Origin: Paenibacillus agilis
Lineage (GTDB): Bacteria > Bacillota > Bacilli > Paenibacillales > Paenibacillaceae
Direction: 5' to 3'
NCBI RefSeq assembly: GCF_007786455.1
Contig: NZ_VNJK01000001.1
Coordinates: forward strand, 2,130,074-2,194,073
Length of the DNA: 64,000 nt
Under the pieces are notes generated by a model. That model was not told where the DNA came from. It saw only the letters and a list, made by a program, of their open reading frames with translations, and ran no database searches. Position 1 is the stretch's first letter, and each line of letters begins with the position of its first letter. The translations under genes were made by a program, and so were the position numbers. This document shows positions 35,661 to 44,334 of this stretch, piece after piece.

Positions 35661-36602
35661 ATGACAAACAACGCTGTATCTTTATTAAGTGTGCCATTCG
35701 GATTAGGCGGTGCTCGTCAAGGAGCAGAGCTTGGTCCAAAGGCCTTGATCGAAGCTGGAATCATACGCCACTTAACGAAGTTGAACATCCAAGTTATAAA
35801 TGAAGGAGAAGTCGTCCTTCCTCCCATCGCTGCAGCCTCAGAACTATCCGCAATTGATACTGGTACTAAGCAATTTGTAAGCGCATCCACAAATCTTAAA
35901 TATCTAGATGAAATCATCATGTTGAATACAGCTACGGCTGAGAGAGTAAGTAATATTGTCCAACAAGGGCACTTTCCCCTCATCCTTGGTGGAGATCATA
36001 GTATCTCCATAGGAACCATTGCAGGTATTAGGCGACATTATCGCAATTTAGGTGTTATCTGGTTCGATGCCCACGGTGATTTGAATACGGAAGCGACAAG
36101 TCCAACGGGAAATATTCACGGTATGTCGCTCGCTGTTAATCTTGGTCAAGGCCATCCTTTGCTCACCCAGATTCAACAAAGTGCTTACCCAATTGATCCG
36201 AGCAAGGTCGTCATTATCGGTGCCAGATCGCTCGATCAAGGAGAGCGCGAATATATTCGCTCCTTCGGTGTCACCTGCTTCACGATGCATGATATCGACC
36301 GTAAAGGCATGATGCGTGTTATGGAAGAAGCACTCGCTATCGTAGGCAACGGTACAGACGGCGTACATCTCAGCTTCGACATCGATAGTCTAGATCCGCA
36401 CGAAGCACCAGGTACTGGGACACCTGTTCAAGGTGGTGTGAATTATCGTGAAGCTCATCTTGCCTTGGAACTCATGCACGAATCGGGACTCATTACCTCT
36501 GCAGAGTACGTTGAAGTCAACCCAACCTTAGATCATGACAAACGAACTGTTCGTCTTGCTAATGGGCTCATCTGCTCTCTGCTCGGCCAAACCATTTTAT
36601 AA
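35661..36602 (+). CDS. rocF: arginase
   Basis: A 313-residue binuclear manganese enzyme that splits arginine into ornithine and urea. Metal motifs are complete: GGDHSISIG, FDAHGDLNT, IHGMSLAVNLGQG and SFDIDSLDPHEAPGTGTP. The ATG at 35661 follows AAAGGAG. An earlier frame start at 35622 lacks a site. Twenty bases later comes rocD, so the two genes form an arginine catabolic operon. No RocR/sigma-54 type promoter was found upstream, unlike B. subtilis roc operons. Confidence 0.95.
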   Translation: MTNNAVSLLSVPFGLGGARQGAELGPKALIEAGIIRHLTKLNIQVINEGEVVLPPIAAASELSAIDTGTKQFVSASTNLKYLDEIIMLNTATAERVSNIVQQGHFPLILGGDHSISIGTIAGIRRHYRNLGVIWFDAHGDLNTEATSPTGNIHGMSLAVNLGQGHPLLTQIQQSAYPIDPSKVVIIGARSLDQGEREYIRSFGVTCFTMHDIDRKGMMRVMEEALAIVGNGTDGVHLSFDIDSLDPHEAPGTGTPVQGGVNYREAHLALELMHESGLITSAEYVEVNPTLDHDKRTVRLANGLICSLLGQTIL

Positions 36603-36623
36603 TTCCTTATAAGGAGCGGATTG

Positions 36624-37814
36624 ATGATGAATAAATCTAAGCAGATTATCGATCAGACTGAACAGTACGGAGCCCGCAATTATTATCCTTTGCCTATCGT
36701 GATCTCGCGAGCAGAAGGAGTCTGGGTCGTTGATCCTGAGGGCAAACGTTATATGGATATGCTGAGCGCTTATTCCGCCTTGAATCACGGGCATTGCCAT
36801 CCAACCATCATTCAAGCGCTCAAAGATCAAGCCGACAAAGTCACGCTAACTTCAAGAGCCTTCTACAACGATCAGCTTGGTCATTTATATGAACAGTTGT
36901 CTACCCTCACAGGAAAAAAATTAATTCTCCCCATGAATACAGGTGCAGAAGCCGTGGAAACTGCAATTAAGGCGGCACGAAGATGGGCGTATGACAAAAA
37001 AAAGGTTCCTGATAATGAAGCGACGATTATCGTATGCGAAGGGAATTTCCATGGGCGCACGGTCACGATAACGTCATTCTCTTCCGAGGATGCTTATAAG
37101 CGCGGCTTCGGACCTTTCACTCCAGGATTCGTCACCATTCCATACGGTGATATCGAGGCATTAGAACAAGCGATTACCGCAAACACCGCCGCATTTTTAG
37201 TGGAACCGATTCAAGGTGAAGCCGGAATTATTATGCCAGAGCACGGATTCTTGCAAGCAGCTCGGGAGCTATGCAGCAAGCATAATGTCTTATTTGTCGC
37301 CGACGAAATTCAGACAGGGCTTGGTCGTACAGGAAAAATGTTCGCTTGTGACTGGGAGGAAGTTGTTCCGGATATGTATATTCTCGGTAAAGCATTGGGA
37401 GGAGGTGTAATTCCCGTCTCTGCCGTAGCTGCTGATGATGAGGTGCTAGGCATTTTTAATCCAGGCTCACACGGTTCTACTTTTGGTGGCAATCCACTAG
37501 GAAGTGCCGTAGCCGTAGCGGCCCTGCAAGTGCTGCAAGATGAACAACTCGTCAAGCGCTCTCTTGGACTAGGTGATTATTTCATCACGGCATTACGTAG
37601 CATTCAATCCCCGCTCATTAAGGATATCCGTGGTAAAGGACTGTTTATCGGGGTTGAGTTGACAGAATCGGCTAGACCGTATTGCGAACAACTGCAACGC
37701 TTAGGCGTGCTTGCAAAAGAAACGCATGACAACACCATTCGCTTCGCACCTCCACTTGTCATTACACAAGACGAATTGGATTGGGCCTTGGAACGGATCA
37801 AACAAGTCCTGTAG
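36624..37814 (+). CDS. rocD: ornithine aminotransferase
   Basis: A 396-residue PLP-dependent class III aminotransferase. It turns ornithine and 2-oxoglutarate into glutamate semialdehyde and glutamate, the step after arginase. Visible motifs: [15 protein letters not shown] at the start, [38 protein letters not shown] and [15 protein letters not shown] with the PLP lysine. AAGGAG lies 7 bases before the ATG at 36624, with a further ATG at 36627. The operon ends at the terminator near 37846. The rocA step that would finish the route to glutamate is not in the window. Confidence 0.95.
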   Translation: MMNKSKQIIDQTEQYGARNYYPLPIVISRAEGVWVVDPEGKRYMDMLSAYSALNHGHCHPTIIQALKDQADKVTLTSRAFYNDQLGHLYEQLSTLTGKKLILPMNTGAEAVETAIKAARRWAYDKKKVPDNEATIIVCEGNFHGRTVTITSFSSEDAYKRGFGPFTPGFVTIPYGDIEALEQAITANTAAFLVEPIQGEAGIIMPEHGFLQAARELCSKHNVLFVADEIQTGLGRTGKMFACDWEEVVPDMYILGKALGGGVIPVSAVAADDEVLGIFNPGSHGSTFGGNPLGSAVAVAALQVLQDEQLVKRSLGLGDYFITALRSIQSPLIKDIRGKGLFIGVELTESARPYCEQLQRLGVLAKETHDNTIRFAPPLVITQDELDWALERIKQVL

Positions 37815-37845
37815 AATAGCGTTCTAGACGTTTACTATAAGATGA

Positions 37846-37912
37846 AAATAAGCTGTCTCCCATTTAACTGATTGACTTTCGTAAGTCTTTAAGATGGGCA
37901 AGACAGCTTTAT
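37846..37912 (+). terminator. terminator of rocFD
   Basis: AAGCTGTCTCCCAT pairs with ATGGGCAAGACAGCTT around a roughly 30-base loop with a small inner GACTTTCGTAAGTC hairpin, then TTATCCTG. Nothing else was seen between it and 38094. Confidence 0.5.
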
Positions 37913-38093
37913 CCTGTAAATTAAACATGTAATAAATGATTACGTTTATTAGCTGCTTTCTCTAGTACGTTTAAACTCCATCCAAGACATTCATTTTCAA
38001 TTGCAGAATCAATTTTTGATCCGAATAACCCGGTCTACCATATCTTTCGAGACTACTAAACACGTATATATGTACCCCACCGAGATTTAACAC

Positions 38094-38996
38094 TTACGTT
38101 CCCATTCGTTCGATCACATAGTCCAATTGTCTGGTCAGATAAGGCGAAACAACATCAACGCTGGACACTGCTTCTAACAAGGGAAAAGTTTCTCCACTCC
38201 AGGGGCCTTGAGGATCAAAAATTTGTCTACCGCTTCGTATGCCTCCTGCTGTGATTAATGGATTCAAGCGATCCAATCCTTCTCGAAGCAATGCGACTGG
38301 CAGTGGTTTGTTCCTGCGCCGGGACCATTCCACCAAGAAGAACATCCCGCGTAAAATATCATATTCAAAAAACCTTGGAAAGCAGGGCTTCAGCCAGTTC
38401 ATATCAATGACACCCTCATTTTGTTTCGAGCAAACAAGGCGATGCTCCATTAAATAACGTGCGCCTTCATCTAAAAAAGAAGCTTCCTGCTCAGTAAATT
38501 CACGGTCCGTATAAAATAAGATAGCTTCAAGTGGAGGAAGTGTTGAAACTATAGAGCTTTTTCTAGAATGTGTATAAGCTTCAGAATCGCAGTTCAGGCC
38601 GCCATCAGGAAGTTGATGTTTTAAGATCCATTCACGAATCCAAGGGAGTTCCTTGTCCAAATCACAGCCATACGCCATTAAAATCATATAAAATACGGCA
38701 AGTTCGCAGTGGCAGCAATCCAACTTCATCTTATCGCTTTTACTTATTGGATGATCATCCGCGGATATGATAAAGATTGGCCAAACCTGGTCTTTGAGTA
38801 GGTTTTTAGCTCTGAGGATAGCAGATTTGGGAATTCTACTCACTTCTCCCATTTCATAAAGTGCGGCCATACGCCACCAAGCTCCATCCCATTTACGACG
38901 AGTGTATTCGCCATGATCCTTCGTAAAATTGGGTGCAAATTCAAGAAATTTTATAGATTCTTCAATTGCCAATGAAATGGTTCGATTTGTTTGCAT
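38094..38996 (-). CDS. alpha/alpha-toroid (prenyltransferase/squalene cyclase-like) protein, unknown function
   Basis: A 300-residue, all-helical cytosolic protein. Repeated segments such as WKLQLPDGG-type turns (KHQLPDGGLNCDSEAY) and helices rich in W, L and E fit an alpha/alpha toroid as in prenyltransferase and squalene oxidase repeats. The catalytic DXDD of cyclases is not seen. A CCHCELAV cluster could bind metal. The function is unknown. The ATG at 38996 follows AAAGGAG by 8 bases, better than the frame from 39059. Monocistronic and divergent from the nitronate monooxygenase gene. Confidence 0.55.
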   Translation of the reverse strand: MQTNRTISLAIEESIKFLEFAPNFTKDHGEYTRRKWDGAWWRMAALYEMGEVSRIPKSAILRAKNLLKDQVWPIFIISADDHPISKSDKMKLDCCHCELAVFYMILMAYGCDLDKELPWIREWILKHQLPDGGLNCDSEAYTHSRKSSIVSTLPPLEAILFYTDREFTEQEASFLDEGARYLMEHRLVCSKQNEGVIDMNWLKPCFPRFFEYDILRGMFFLVEWSRRRNKPLPVALLREGLDRLNPLITAGGIRSGRQIFDPQGPWSGETFPLLEAVSSVDVVSPYLTRQLDYVIERMGT

Positions 38997-39161
38997 CAGG
39001 TATCTCCTTTTGGTTAGCTCAGCTTCACGATTCAGTAAAGTTACTTTATGACACTTCATTTTTCCTGCTTAAAATTTGATCTGTCGTTCGCCTATCCTTC
39101 TTTTCAGCATTTTTTGTAATTTTTATCGTAAAAAATATGAACTACGAGAGGATGAGTTTGA

Positions 39162-40148
39162 TTGTCTACACAGTTACCTCAAGCAGTGGCTCAGCAACTC
39201 CATTTACCTGTAATCGTCGCCCCTATGTTCCTTATTTCCAGTCCTAAAATGGTTATCGAAAGCTGCAAAGCCGGACTCATCGGATCATTCCCCCTTTTAA
39301 ACGCACGTACAGCCGATGAACTTGACGAATGGATGCAGCATATAACGGACGCGCTCTTCGTCGCAAAGAACAAAGAGCCTGAACAAAAAATCGCACCGTG
39401 GGCCGTCAATCTTATCGTTCACCACTCGAACAAGCGCTTCGAAACCGACCTCGCCCTAATTATGAAACATAAGCCACCGATCGTCATTACGTCGCTTGGC
39501 GACCCGCAGCCGATTGTTGATGTCGTCCATCAATATGGCGGGCTCGTGTTTTCCGATGTCAGTACACTTAAACATGCTCAAAAAGCCGCGCAGCGCGGCG
39601 TAGACGGACTTATCCTTGTCTGTAGTGGTGCTGGTGGACACGCGGGGACGATTAATCCGTTCGCCTTTATGGCTGAAGTCAAAAAAACATGGCAAGGTAT
39701 CACTATTCTAGCTGGTAGCATTTCAAATGGGCAGGATATTTTGGCCGCCAAAGTGCTCGGCGCCGATCTTGCTTACATGGGCACCCGTTTTATCGCTACA
39801 ACCGAGAGCTTTGCCCATGATGATTACCAAACGATGCTTATCGATTCCACCCTTGATGATCTAATTTACACCGATGCCATTAGCGGTGTAAAAGGAAACT
39901 ATCTTATTCCGAGCATTCGCAATGCCGGACTCGATCCTGCTAAGCTGAATAAGAAGGATAACGTCGACTTCTCTCAACTTAACGCAACCAACGCCAAAGC
40001 GTGGAAGAACATTTGGTCAGCCGGGCAAGGCTTGGGCGCTATCCAACATGTCGCTACTGTCACACTAGTCGCTGAGGAATTAAAGCAGCAGTATAAGGAA
40101 GCGTTAGATGCCTTGCAAATGGAGAACATATCGAAAAATCAAAACTAG
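39162..40148 (+). CDS. nitronate monooxygenase (2-nitropropane dioxygenase family)
   Basis: A 328-residue FMN TIM-barrel enzyme that oxidises alkyl nitronates such as propionate 3-nitronate with O2. Motifs: PVIVAPMFLISSPKMV at the N-terminus, AVNLIVH, GLVFSDVSTLKHAQKA, the FMN phosphate loop GAGGHAGTINPFAF (histidine in HAG), ILAGSISNGQDILAAKVLGA and YMGTRFIATTES. Some family members are FabK-like enoyl-ACP reductases, but the SNGQDIL and GTRF pattern favours NMO. The TTG at 39162 is preceded by GAGAGGATG at 5-8 bases. It is a single gene. Confidence 0.88.
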   Translation: MSTQLPQAVAQQLHLPVIVAPMFLISSPKMVIESCKAGLIGSFPLLNARTADELDEWMQHITDALFVAKNKEPEQKIAPWAVNLIVHHSNKRFETDLALIMKHKPPIVITSLGDPQPIVDVVHQYGGLVFSDVSTLKHAQKAAQRGVDGLILVCSGAGGHAGTINPFAFMAEVKKTWQGITILAGSISNGQDILAAKVLGADLAYMGTRFIATTESFAHDDYQTMLIDSTLDDLIYTDAISGVKGNYLIPSIRNAGLDPAKLNKKDNVDFSQLNATNAKAWKNIWSAGQGLGAIQHVATVTLVAEELKQQYKEALDALQMENISKNQN

Positions 40149-40168
40149 ATTCGAAGGTGTAAAGGTAA

Positions 40169-40837
40169 CTATTTATTTTGTCGTTTGTTAACTTCAATCG
40201 TAATGAACTCGGGTAAATAGCTGGGAGTACATCCTTTTGCTACTATTTCATCTTTGTAAAGACCCGTTTTCTCACCAAGTTTAATACAACGTGCACGATT
40301 TTTTTCATCATAAACGCCTATCCAGCCTGCGGTGAAATTCATAGCCCATTGAACTTCCGGTTCTTCCTGCGTAATGTTAGCTTCTAATTTAGATAGTAAG
40401 TCTGCGGTGTTATCAGGCGGTGCTTGTCCAGTCCATCTCAATCGCGCTTGATAATACCAGAAGGCTCGCCTTTGAAGAGCAGAAGGGCTATTTTCCCATG
40501 ACTCCATCAATGCGATTGTCTTCTTGTCTTTGGTGAGCTGATTAGCCATTAACCAATCCATTAAGTTATTTCGCTCATCAAAAGTGTGAGTCTGCATATT
40601 CTTATCAAGCTTATTTAGCACTTCTTGTGAAAGAAGTTTTTTATCCATAATTAAGATTGCTAATAGTCTGGGCAAAAACTCTTCGGTTGTCCAAAGTTCC
40701 ATAGCTAGTTCGTGATCTTTTTTAATGTCCTTTGCGATTTTTCGTAAGTCGCCTAGCTTAGTTTTACTGTTGATCTGAGGCAGAATGTTTTCTATTTTTG
40801 CAGAACGTTTTATTTCTGTACCTTTATATTCATTCAT
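40169..40837 (-). CDS. DNA alkylation repair enzyme family protein (AlkD-like)
   Basis: A 222-residue HEAT-like helical protein. The pattern KLGDLRKIAKDIKKDHELAMELW, FLPRLLAILIMD, then WLMANQL, ALQRRAFWYYQARLRW and EVQWAMNFTAGWIGVYD is that of the AlkC/AlkD-type DNA alkylation repair family. AlkD excises N3 and N7 alkylpurines by trapping distorted DNA. The catalytic aspartate and tryptophans cannot be placed with certainty by eye. The ATG at 40837 is 9 bases after AGGAG. The TTG at 40846 abuts the site and is unlikely. Confidence 0.75.
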   Translation of the reverse strand: MNEYKGTEIKRSAKIENILPQINSKTKLGDLRKIAKDIKKDHELAMELWTTEEFLPRLLAILIMDKKLLSQEVLNKLDKNMQTHTFDERNNLMDWLMANQLTKDKKTIALMESWENSPSALQRRAFWYYQARLRWTGQAPPDNTADLLSKLEANITQEEPEVQWAMNFTAGWIGVYDEKNRARCIKLGEKTGLYKDEIVAKGCTPSYLPEFITIEVNKRQNK

Positions 40838-41048
40838 TTTATACAACTCCTTTATTAAAGCACTGTTTCATAATATGTCCTTGATGGGATATATCAAGAA
40901 CTTAATTTCGTTATAGGTCTTATTGCAGTGGTTCGCCTCCAAAGTTTACCTTTTTATTATTGTAACATTATTAAAGCTTTCTCCAACTACTGCCAGTCTA
41001 AAACTTTATTATCCTAGTTTATCAAGAGCTAAATATAAAAAAGTCAGA

Positions 41049-41104
41049 TATAATAAAGGGTTCCACATATTAGTCATGAATAATATGTGGAACCCTTTAT
41101 TATA
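41049..41104. repeat. 24-bp perfect inverted repeat
   Basis: Arms 41049-41072 and 41081-41104 are exact complements around an 8-base loop GTCATGAA. The stem is far longer than needed for a terminator and lacks a clean T run, though it may still stop transcription from the nucleotidyltransferase gene. Confidence 0.8.
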
Positions 41105-41105
41105 T

Positions 41106-41133
41106 TTAACTATCGTCTCCCGTTAGCTCAATA
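41106..41133 (-). repeat. cassette-end repeat, copy C
   Basis: The minus strand reads TTGAGCTAACGGGAGACGATAGTTAA. It shares TyrAGCTAAC-GG--AGGATAGTT-type spacing with copies A (42123-42151) and B (42194-42225) on the other side of the nucleotidyltransferase gene, all in the same orientation. Confidence 0.5.
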
Positions 41134-41169
41134 GTCTTATCTTTTAAGTCGCTGCTTATAGTTGTGAGG

Positions 41170-41280
41170 CTTGCCGAACACCTAAGGCAGTGACGTCCCG
41201 ACGGACTTAGGGGCTGGATGTGGTCACTCGCTTCTCAGAGTGACCCGGAGCGTCAATATGGTGTTAGCCGAAGGAAGTTC
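41170..41280. repeat. nested palindrome and right inverted-repeat end of the nucleotidyltransferase cassette
   Basis: Three nested dyads: GAACACC/GGTGTT outside, TGACG/CGTCA, and GGTCACTC/GAGTGACC inside with loop GCTTCTCA. Its last bases, 41263-41280 (GTTAGCCGAAGGAAGTTC), match 17 of 18 positions of the complement of 42052-42069. Single-strand folding of this kind is typical of recombination sites such as attC, although integron consensus ends are absent. Confidence 0.6.
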
Positions 41281-42031
41281 TGGAAGCAGCCATTGCATTT
41301 AAGGCGTTCTCAAAATAGCTATATACTTCATCTGCAATTCCCAGAAACTCTTCAACAAGTACATTACTATCCAAGTAACAAGCATACAGATAATCAACTA
41401 AAGTGGAGTCAATCTCACAATAGTTTAAAATGGCATTCTTCATCTTAATAATGTCATCTTGCCATACACCTTCATCTTCTAAAACCAAAGAGTATAATGC
41501 ACGAATTAATCTCTTAGAGTAACCTTTAATATATCTAGTTTTCATTGTGTTATCACTAGCATTAGAAAGTAAACTATGTATACGATCTACTTCCTCCTTG
41601 GTCTCTGTATTTAAGTCTAAAATGAACTCTGGAGAAATAATTATCGGTGGTACTTTTTCACCAACGTCATGACCATATATGCAAACACAAATTATCTTTA
41701 CCCAAAAACCCCACTCATTTGGTCTACTTAATACATCGTCAATCGAGCAAATTATCGTATCAATCTTAGTTAATACTGGATATTCTTCCAAAAGCCTGTC
41801 TTTAATATTTGACAATCTTTCGTAATCAATATCTTTGGGATTTACACATACAATAGTAAAGTCTGCATCTGACTTAAAAGGTTTAGCAGTTCCTTTTGGA
41901 ATCGAGCCACACATATAAATGCTATGAATCTTACCTTTAAATTCGGTAAGTATATTATCTATATACTTATCAACAAAATCCTTATATTCACTTTGTATTA
42001 CAATTCTATTTATAACTTTTTCTAATATCAT
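41264..42031 (-). CDS. nucleotidyltransferase-domain protein (aminoglycoside adenylyltransferase-like)
   Basis: A 255-residue protein with the polymerase-beta nucleotidyltransferase signature MCGSIPKGTAKPFKSDADFTIV (GS-x-DxD spacing) and a conserved LTKIDTII strand for the third acidic residue. This is the arrangement of ANT/MNT enzymes that adenylylate aminoglycosides or related hydroxyls. Specificity cannot be read. The C-terminal half is helical (KTRYIKGYSKRLIRALYSL). AGGAGG is 7 bases before the ATG. Its codons are more AT-rich than those of neighbours, its stop codon lies in an inverted repeat, and its flanks carry repeated palindromic sequences, all pointing to acquisition as a mobile cassette. 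Confidence 0.8.
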   Translation of the reverse strand: MILEKVINRIVIQSEYKDFVDKYIDNILTEFKGKIHSIYMCGSIPKGTAKPFKSDADFTIVCVNPKDIDYERLSNIKDRLLEEYPVLTKIDTIICSIDDVLSRPNEWGFWVKIICVCIYGHDVGEKVPPIIISPEFILDLNTETKEEVDRIHSLLSNASDNTMKTRYIKGYSKRLIRALYSLVLEDEGVWQDDIIKMKNAILNYCEIDSTLVDYLYACYLDSNVLVEEFLGIADEVYSYFENALNAMAASRTSFG

Positions 42032-42051
42032 ATAGACTCCTCCTAAACTAA

Positions 42052-42069
42052 GAACTTCTTTCGGCTAAC
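42052..42069. repeat. left inverted-repeat end of the nucleotidyltransferase cassette
   Basis: GAACTTCTTTCGGCTAAC, complementary at 17 of 18 positions to 41263-41280. The pair encloses only the nucleotidyltransferase gene and its ribosome-binding site, about 807 bases end to end. Confidence 0.7.
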
Positions 42070-42122
42070 GTCTTTTTGCGAACTTCGTAAATTCGTCATG
42101 ACTTAAGTTATTCGCGAAACCA

Positions 42123-42225
42123 TTCAACTATCCTGCCAGTTAGTTGAGCAAAGAACCGCAATAAGACTGTTTCTTCTTCGGTATTTCAACTTATTGCTCA
42201 AGTATCCTACCTAGTTCAGCTCAAG
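42123..42225 (-). repeat. cassette-end repeats, copies A and B
   Basis: Copy A (42123-42151) reads on the minus strand CTCAACTAACTGGCAGGATAG and on to TTGAA. Copy B (42194-42225) reads TGAACTAGGTAGGATACTTGAGC. Between them TTGAGCAA (42144-42151) pairs with TTGCTCAA (42194-42201), with a further ATAAG/CTTAT stem inside. The copies resemble copy C at 41106-41133. Confidence 0.5.
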
Positions 42226-42247
42226 CACGAGAGGGAAGAGCATTGTG

Positions 42248-42331
42248 TCAGATCTTTTGATAGACCTCCGCATACGAAAACTTAAGTTGTTCTCGCAATT
42301 GTTTATTTTCTTCCTCTAGCTTTTTAAGCCA
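42248..42331 (-). pseudogene. C-terminal remnant of a Tn554-type TnpC / DUF6262-like protein
   Basis: The minus strand encodes WLKKLEEENKQLREQLKFSY, then AEVYQKI and a stop. This is the coiled-coil end typical of TnpC/DUF6262 proteins that accompany Tn554-type recombinases. A stop lies two codons upstream and there is no start. Tn554 elements often carry adenylyltransferase resistance genes, so the remnant beside an ANT-like gene is suggestive. Confidence 0.5.
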
Positions 42332-42351
42332 TATTTAATAATTCTTTTAAA

Positions 42352-42404
42352 CAAAAAAATAGAGGAGATTAGCTCATATATTGAACTAACCATCCTCTAT
42401 TTAC
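42352..42404 (-). terminator. terminator of cydABCD
   Basis: AATAGAGGA pairs with TCCTCTATT around an inner GGTTAGTT/AGCTAATC stem, followed on the minus strand by T7. It lies about 200 bases past cydC. I see no gene in 42405-42606. Confidence 0.65.
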
Positions 42405-42606
42405 ATTACTTCAATTAACCCGGTCTAATACTATTTTTTCTCTGGACATTTCAAATGAATTTTGACACAAGCCATTCTCTCTTCTCTATTATCCTTTTTT
42501 ATGCGGTCCTGATAGTACATACTATGTGGTTAATTTAAAGTCTACCTATGACTTTCGAACACTTCTCAACCATCACACAGATAAGCCACTTACTAACTAG
42601 TCTTTT

Positions 42607-44334
42607 TTACAATCCATCTTCGCCAATCATTTGCTGTTCGATTTTCTTCATCTCATAAAAATAGCCTTTTTGCTCCATCAATTCCGAATAGGAACCCATT
42701 TCGACTACCTTGCCTTGGTCCATAACCAAAATTTGATCCATCTCTTCTAATCCCGTAAGCCGATGACAAATCAGGAGAAGTGTATCATTAGCGGCTTGTG
42801 CGTAGAGATGCTGCAAAACATGCTGCTCTGTCACATAATCCAGCGAGGAAGTAGGTTCGTCCAACAGCCATAAACGTCCTTTGCGGAGCATTGCCCGTGC
42901 CAGAGCCAGCCGTTGCTTCTCGCCGTCTGACAGGTTCTCCCCTTTTTCATACACCATATCGGTCAACGATTTACTCGACAGCTGTACTTTATCCAGCACA
43001 TCCAACAATTGTTCGTCAGTATGTTCTTCTTCATTTAGCAGCAAGTTGTCACGGATCGTTCCTCGGAAGAAATGACTTTGCTGCAGCACCACATTAGCCG
43101 AATTCCATATACTCGTCTCATCCAGTTCCTTCACTGAAACGTCATTCAATCGTATATCGCCAGCAGTTGGAGTACGCAGCTTGAGCAGCAAATCGATAAT
43201 CGTTGATTTGCCTGACCCGCTCGGCCCGACAATCGCCGTTTTGGAGCCAGGTAAAATATGCAGGGACATGTCCCTAAGCGCTGGTCTCCATTCTCCTTCA
43301 TATTGAAACGTAACGCCCGATAGCTCAATCGAAACAGCATCATCAACAGATAACGCGCCGCTTGGTTGCGAAGACTGCACATCAAAGGTCGGTACCGTTT
43401 CTGTTAGCCGTGTGGCTGCATGTTCGCTATCTTGCTTATACGCAGGTAATGTGGCCATTGCGGTCGCTTCTTCAAATACGGTTAGAGCAGCCATGACCAG
43501 CATGGCAAGAAATACGCCAGCAAGTGCCCCGTCCATAATTAAATAAGCACCAAGCGCCAGCACACCCCATGAAATAAGAAACGTAACAAAAGCGTGCATC
43601 GATTGCCCGCGCAGCAAGTGCTCAGCTGCTCGTTGCTGCTCGGTTACCAACAAAGTAGAAGCCTCCTGAAGCTGTTGCTCCCGCTGTGCCAATTGCCCGT
43701 ATACTTTTAAATCCCGAAAACCATATAATACTTCGGTAACTTCCGTGGAAAGCAATGCCCGTTGCTGTCGAACACGCCCATGAATTTTCCGCTGACCTAA
43801 CAAAACAATTGCAGGCACTACCAGTGCCGTTGCCAGCATTCCTAGTACAAACAAGCACGCAATCCAGAACGAAAAGGCAGAAGTAAACAAGATCGTAGCC
43901 AAAAATACCATGATGACGATGATCGGCGGATAAGCGACTCGCAAAAAATAATGCTGCAAGCTTTCTACATCCCCAACGATCCGTGCAAGCAAATCTCCGC
44001 TTCGATGTTTGTTAAATATCCCCGGCGTTACAGGAATAAGCTTGGCAAAAAAGGATGTACGTAAACGACTAAGTATCGAGAACGTTGCCCGATGAGAATA
44101 TAAGCGTTCTCCGTATCGACTCGCCGCCCGAAGCAGGCCAAGTAGTTTGACCAGCGATGTGAGTACAATAAGTGTGTAAAGTGGTGGCGCAAATACCGTT
44201 TGCGAGATCAAATATCCGCTAGTGGAAAAGAGTATCACACCAGCTATGCCGGCGATAAATCCGCCCAAAATCGAAAGGACGATATCCTTGCGCTCCTGAA
44301 GCATAGCTTTTGACAGAACTGCTAGCTCATTCAT
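42607..44334 (-). CDS. cydC: heterodimeric ABC exporter CydDC, subunit CydC
   Basis: A 575-residue fused transporter: six membrane helices (about 1-300), then an ATPase with Walker A GPSGSGKSTIIDLL, signature NLSDGEKQRLALARA (D where LSGGE is usual), Walker B LWLLDEPTSSLD and CHRLTG as H-loop. CydDC exports cysteine and glutathione or, on newer evidence, moves haem, and is needed to assemble cytochrome bd. Its ATG overlaps the cydD stop. It is the last gene of cydABCD, with the expected C-terminal order. Confidence 0.9.
   Translation of the reverse strand: MNELAVLSKAMLQERKDIVLSILGGFIAGIAGVILFSTSGYLISQTVFAPPLYTLIVLTSLVKLLGLLRAASRYGERLYSHRATFSILSRLRTSFFAKLIPVTPGIFNKHRSGDLLARIVGDVESLQHYFLRVAYPPIIVIMVFLATILFTSAFSFWIACLFVLGMLATALVVPAIVLLGQRKIHGRVRQQRALLSTEVTEVLYGFRDLKVYGQLAQREQQLQEASTLLVTEQQRAAEHLLRGQSMHAFVTFLISWGVLALGAYLIMDGALAGVFLAMLVMAALTVFEEATAMATLPAYKQDSEHAATRLTETVPTFDVQSSQPSGALSVDDAVSIELSGVTFQYEGEWRPALRDMSLHILPGSKTAIVGPSGSGKSTIIDLLLKLRTPTAGDIRLNDVSVKELDETSIWNSANVVLQQSHFFRGTIRDNLLLNEEEHTDEQLLDVLDKVQLSSKSLTDMVYEKGENLSDGEKQRLALARAMLRKGRLWLLDEPTSSLDYVTEQHVLQHLYAQAANDTLLLICHRLTGLEEMDQILVMDQGKVVEMGSYSELMEQKGYFYEMKKIEQQMIGEDGL

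Noticed and set aside
41170..41280. Integron attC site
   Set aside because: Nested palindrome fits in shape, but the RYYYAAC/GTTRRRY core sites are not in the required positions, and no integrase is nearby.
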